From the NCBI GenBank assembly GCA_002307145.1, contig DBTR01000069.1, positions 1 to 51,728 of the forward strand: 51,728 bases of DNA, read 5' to 3'. Position 1 is the first letter of the stretch. Every line of letters begins with the position of its first letter. Under the pieces are notes generated by a model. It was not told the origin of the DNA and searched no databases. It saw only the letters and a list, made by a program, of their open reading frames with translations. The position numbers and the translations under genes are program-made. This stretch comes from Rhodospirillum sp. UBA1311 (GTDB lineage Bacteria > Pseudomonadota > Alphaproteobacteria > Rhodospirillales > Rhodospirillaceae). Positions 49,737 through 51,728 of the stretch are shown in pieces.

Positions 49737-50402
49737 CTAAACCGGTGTCCCGATCACCGCGCGCAGCAGCACGCTCGCGCCGGACCAGAAGATTTGGATT
49801 CCGAGGCAGAACAGGATGAACGCGAAGAGGCGGACTGCGATGTCGGTGCCGCCGTGGCCGAGCAGGCTTTGGACGCGGTCGGCGTAGAGGAAGCAGACGT
49901 AGATGATCAGCGAGATGACGATAATCGCGAGCAGGCAGGCGAGGACGAAGACGAGGCTATCCGTCAGCGTGACCTGGAAGCCGTTGGAGAGGCCGAGGCT
50001 GATCACCACCGAGATCGAGCCCGGGCCGGTGGTGAGCGGCAGGGTGAGCGGGTAGAAGGCCTGGTTGAGGATTTCGGCGTCGGAATCCGCGATCGCCTTT
50101 TTCGCCGCGCCCTTGCTGCTGCCTTCGTTGAGCAGCTTCCAGCCCGCCAGAGCGACGATGATGCCGCCCGCGACGCGCAGGATCGGGATCGAAATTCCAT
50201 AGAACTGCAGAATCAACGCGCCGAGCAGCAGCGCGCAGATCAGCACGACGAACGAGTTCCGCGCGATCCGCCGCGCCAGGATCTTCCGCGTCTCCGGCGT
50301 CGCGTCCTGGGTCAGGCCGAGGAAGATCAACGCCGCCCCCGGCGGATTGACCACCGGGAAAATCGCAGCCAGGGCGAGCAGGAAGGTGTTGAAGCCGAGC
50401 AT
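49737..50402 (-). CDS. MarC-family integral membrane protein
   Basis: A 221-residue protein with six predicted membrane helices: FNTFLLALAAIFPVVNPPGAALIF, SFVVLICALLLGALILQFYGI, ILRVAGGIIVALAGWKLL, LPLTTGPGSISVVISLG, LVFVLACLLAIIVISLIIYVCFL and IAVRLFAFILFCLGIQIFWSG. The NPPGA and PLTTGPGSIS segments are typical of MarC/UPF0056 proteins. The function of the family is unknown; the early link to multiple antibiotic resistance was not upheld. ATG 50402 was chosen (AGGAA at a good distance); the frame upstream reads into repeat copy C. Confidence 0.9.
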   Translation of the reverse strand: MLGFNTFLLALAAIFPVVNPPGAALIFLGLTQDATPETRKILARRIARNSFVVLICALLLGALILQFYGISIPILRVAGGIIVALAGWKLLNEGSSKGAAKKAIADSDAEILNQAFYPLTLPLTTGPGSISVVISLGLSNGFQVTLTDSLVFVLACLLAIIVISLIIYVCFLYADRVQSLLGHGGTDIAVRLFAFILFCLGIQIFWSGASVLLRAVIGTPV

Positions 50403-50418
50403 GGGAAGGTTCCTGATA

Positions 50419-50604
50419 AAAAGGTCGGGCTCTGCCCGAACCCGCATAGGGTCGCCGACCCTATGTACCCGTTAGCTTTTCGCGCGAAGCGCAATCGGTT
50501 TTCACGCGGCATGAGAATCTCATAGCGCTACGCGCAAAAACCAAGATTAAGGGATCGAAGGGGCGAGCCCTTTCGCGGGCCTGGGCAGAGCCCGGACCTT
50601 CCCT
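50419..50604. repeat. Intergenic palindromic repeat, copy C (marC/phosphatase gap)
   Basis: Between two minus-strand genes. From left: AAGGTCGGGC-TCT-GCCCGA (50421-50439); arms CATAGGGTCG (50445-50454) and CGACCCTATG (50456-50465) around one base; TTTTCGCGCGAAGCGC (50477-50492) against GCGCTACGCGCAAAAA (50525-50540), with the small palindrome ATGAGA-A-TCTCAT (50511-50523) inside; AAGGGGCGAGCCCTTT; and, in inverted orientation, GGGCAGAGCCCGGACCTT ending beside the phosphatase stop. Confidence 0.82.
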
Positions 50605-51405
50605 TTACAGCTCGATCACCTGGATCGTATTGCCGTCCGGCCCGAACAGGGCGGCGCAGACGGAGCCGCCGCGGCCGGAGCCGCCGTCCAGGGTGACCGC
50701 GTGGCGACCGAAGCGCACCCCGGCTTGGCCATGCGCCGCGCCGCGCACGGCGACGCGGTATCCGGTAGCTTCCGGGGTGAGGGTATCGAAGTCGCCGCCG
50801 CCCCACCAGAACGAGTCGAGCTGCTTGTCGAGGGCGACGCCCCGGTCGAATCCGGCGTTGACGACGAGCAGCGAGCCGTCGTCGACGACGGCGGCGTGCT
50901 TCAAGTGGGACATCAAGGCGCGGTGGCCGTCGTGGTCGTCGACGATGTCGGCGGCGTGCCCGGCCCAGCGCGAGAGCGCGGTGCGGCCCTCGCGGGCGGC
51001 GTTGGTGGCTTCGCGGGAGCTGAGGCCGTAGGCCTTGAGCGAAGCCTGGAGGCCGCGTCCGAGCATCCACTCCAGCACCGAGACCGGATCGGGGGCGAAG
51101 TGGAGTTGGAGGAGCTTGCGCCACATTTCCTCCTGCGCGCCGCGCAGGATGACGATGTCGTCGGGTTCGACGTCGTGGCGCGCCATCAGGGCGCGGCGGA
51201 AGAGGAGGAGTTCGTTGAGCGCGCCGACCACGTCGGGGCCGTAGCCCATGATGTCGCCAGCGTAGACGATGCGATCCTTGGGTTGAAACCGGCGTGAGAG
51301 TTCGTCATGGACATTGCGGAGTCGCTCCGCCTCGCCATGGATCGCGCCGACGACCCAGATCCGGCCAGGGCCTTCGAACGTGCGCCACACCTCCGGTTGT
51401 CCCAT
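50605..51405 (-). CDS. PPP-fold metallophosphoesterase homologue with degraded active site
   Basis: A 266-residue protein with the layout of a bacterial PPP-type Ser/Thr phosphatase. The motif residues are largely replaced: GDxHG reads GAIHG (Asp to Ala21, codon GCG); GDxxDRG reads GDIMGYG (Asp51 kept); GNHE reads GAQE (Asn to Ala90, His to Gln91); and the later HAG reads NAG (His to Asn183). The LRG before motif 3 and the AGFD...LDKQ segment still align. A catalytic binuclear metal centre looks impossible, so this is probably a pseudophosphatase or binding protein. ATG 51405 has GAGGAGAG upstream. It lies just beyond the carD terminator, so it has its own promoter. Confidence 0.8.
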   Translation of the reverse strand: MGQPEVWRTFEGPGRIWVVGAIHGEAERLRNVHDELSRRFQPKDRIVYAGDIMGYGPDVVGALNELLLFRRALMARHDVEPDDIVILRGAQEEMWRKLLQLHFAPDPVSVLEWMLGRGLQASLKAYGLSSREATNAAREGRTALSRWAGHAADIVDDHDGHRALMSHLKHAAVVDDGSLLVVNAGFDRGVALDKQLDSFWWGGGDFDTLTPEATGYRVAVRGAAHGQAGVRFGRHAVTLDGGSGRGGSVCAALFGPDGNTIQVIEL

Positions 51406-51450
51406 GCGTCGCTCTCCTCGCCACTGATCCTTTTGGTTTTACACTGCAAA

Positions 51451-51481
51451 AACCCCCGCGACAACGCGTGTCGCGGGGGTT
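51451..51481 (-). terminator. Intrinsic terminator after carD (works in both directions)
   Basis: A perfect 13-bp stem: AACCCCCGCGACA (51451-51463) and TGTCGCGGGGGTT (51469-51481) around the loop ACGCG. An A-run precedes it (51448-51452) and a T-run follows (51480-51483), so U-tracts exist on either strand. On the minus strand it lies 28 bases after the carD stop and is clearly its terminator. Confidence 0.92.
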
Positions 51482-51509
51482 TTGTTCAACCACACGAGAG
51501 TATGTGGGA

Positions 51510-51728
51510 TCAGGCGGCTTCGAGCAGGGTTTCGAGACGGCGGGTCGCCTCGTCGTGACCGATCTTTTCGACCGCCGCGACTTCGTGTGCCAAGCGTTCG
51601 AGCGCCTGTTCGTAGATCTGGCGTTCGCTGTACGACTGCTCGGCGTTGCGCGCGTTGCGGTGCAGGTCGCGCACCACTTCGGCGATCGAGACCGGGTCGC
51701 CCGAGTTGATCTTGGCTTCGTATTCCTG
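51510..51728 (-). CDS. carD: CarD-family transcriptional regulator, C-terminal 72 residues
   Basis: The frame is open at the right edge and ends with TGA at 51510-51512. The visible part reads QEYEAKINSGDPVSIAEVVR, then DLHRNARNAEQSYSERQIYE and QALERLAHEVAAVE, and finishes RLETLLEAA. This is the all-helical C-terminal domain of CarD/CdnL, where K-I-N-S-G-D-x-x-x-I-A-E-V-V-R-D-L and S-E-R-x-x-x-x-x-A are hallmarks. CarD binds RNA polymerase beta through its missing N-terminal domain and stabilises open complexes at many promoters, rRNA genes included. Start and N-terminal half lie outside the window. Confidence 0.9.
   Translation of the reverse strand, partial: QEYEAKINSGDPVSIAEVVRDLHRNARNAEQSYSERQIYEQALERLAHEVAAVEKIGHDEATRRLETLLEAA

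Noticed and set aside
46874..50604. Repeat copies A-C as a CRISPR array or insertion-sequence ends
   Set aside because: They are unevenly spaced, differ in internal order and length, have no spacers, and enclose ordinary genes rather than a transposase.
1..51728. tRNA or other structured RNA genes
   Set aside because: No cloverleaf or known riboswitch core was recognised in the gaps, which are short. A covariance-model search would be needed to exclude small RNAs.

Overview
The window is chromosomal DNA of an alphaproteobacterium, most likely a Rhodospirillales-type organism. Three things point there: very high GC in the core genes (46/60 at 45541-45600), the conserved order EVE-yciI-gpsA-tsaD back to back with hemC-hemD-mitofilin-hemY, and a carD gene. 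No tRNA, rRNA, CRISPR array, insertion sequence or phage gene was seen. No gap between genes exceeds about 205 bases.

Region 1 (1-37153, all plus strand) is a surface-glycan cluster of 33 genes built around nonulosonic (sialic-acid-like) sugars. It starts inside a GDP-mannose 4,6-dehydratase gene. Next come pseB, pseC, a pseG-acetyltransferase fusion and pseI, the route to pseudaminic acid. After these are glycosyltransferases, a methyltransferase, a cytidylyltransferase/aldo-keto reductase fusion, an SDR, a PglK-type ABC flippase, a CMP-sugar synthetase, a GNAT protein, a polysaccharide deacetylase and an AAC(3)-like acyltransferase. A second nonulosonate block (19200-29342) holds a neuB/legI-type synthase, an epimerase, legG, ptmE, legB, a Gfo/Idh oxidoreductase, an unusual NeuB-cupin protein and a second neuA-type gene. 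The distal part (29335-37153) is mostly glycosyltransferases and methyltransferases plus a second, divergent GMD-like gene. Most neighbours overlap by 4 to 11 bases, so the cluster reads as one or a few long operons. In all there are three NeuB-family synthases, three cytidylyltransferase domains and nine predicted glycosyltransferases. No polymerase, O-antigen ligase, flagellin or Maf gene is present in the window.

Region 2 (37158-42493, minus strand) converges on the cluster. tsaD-gpsA-yciI is followed by EVE-HAD-phosphomannomutase-rfaH. The last two fit the cluster: phosphomannomutase feeds GDP-mannose, and RfaH is the antiterminator family for long glycan operons.

Region 3 (42596-46873, plus) is hemC, a hemD fused to a mitofilin-like membrane protein, and a HemY-like TPR protein. 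Region 4 (47021-49534) is a LysR regulator divergent from ttdA-ttdB, the two-subunit L(+)-tartrate dehydratase. Region 5 (49737-51728, minus) is a MarC-family membrane protein, a PPP-fold phosphatase that has lost most metal ligands, a strong terminator and the C-terminal part of carD.

Three related palindromic intergenic repeats lie in regions 3-5 (46862-47023, 49550-49735, 50419-50604), and none was seen in the glycan cluster. Parts of the cluster are much less GC-rich (27/60 at 4141-4200; 32/60 at 8821-8880), which suggests acquired DNA.
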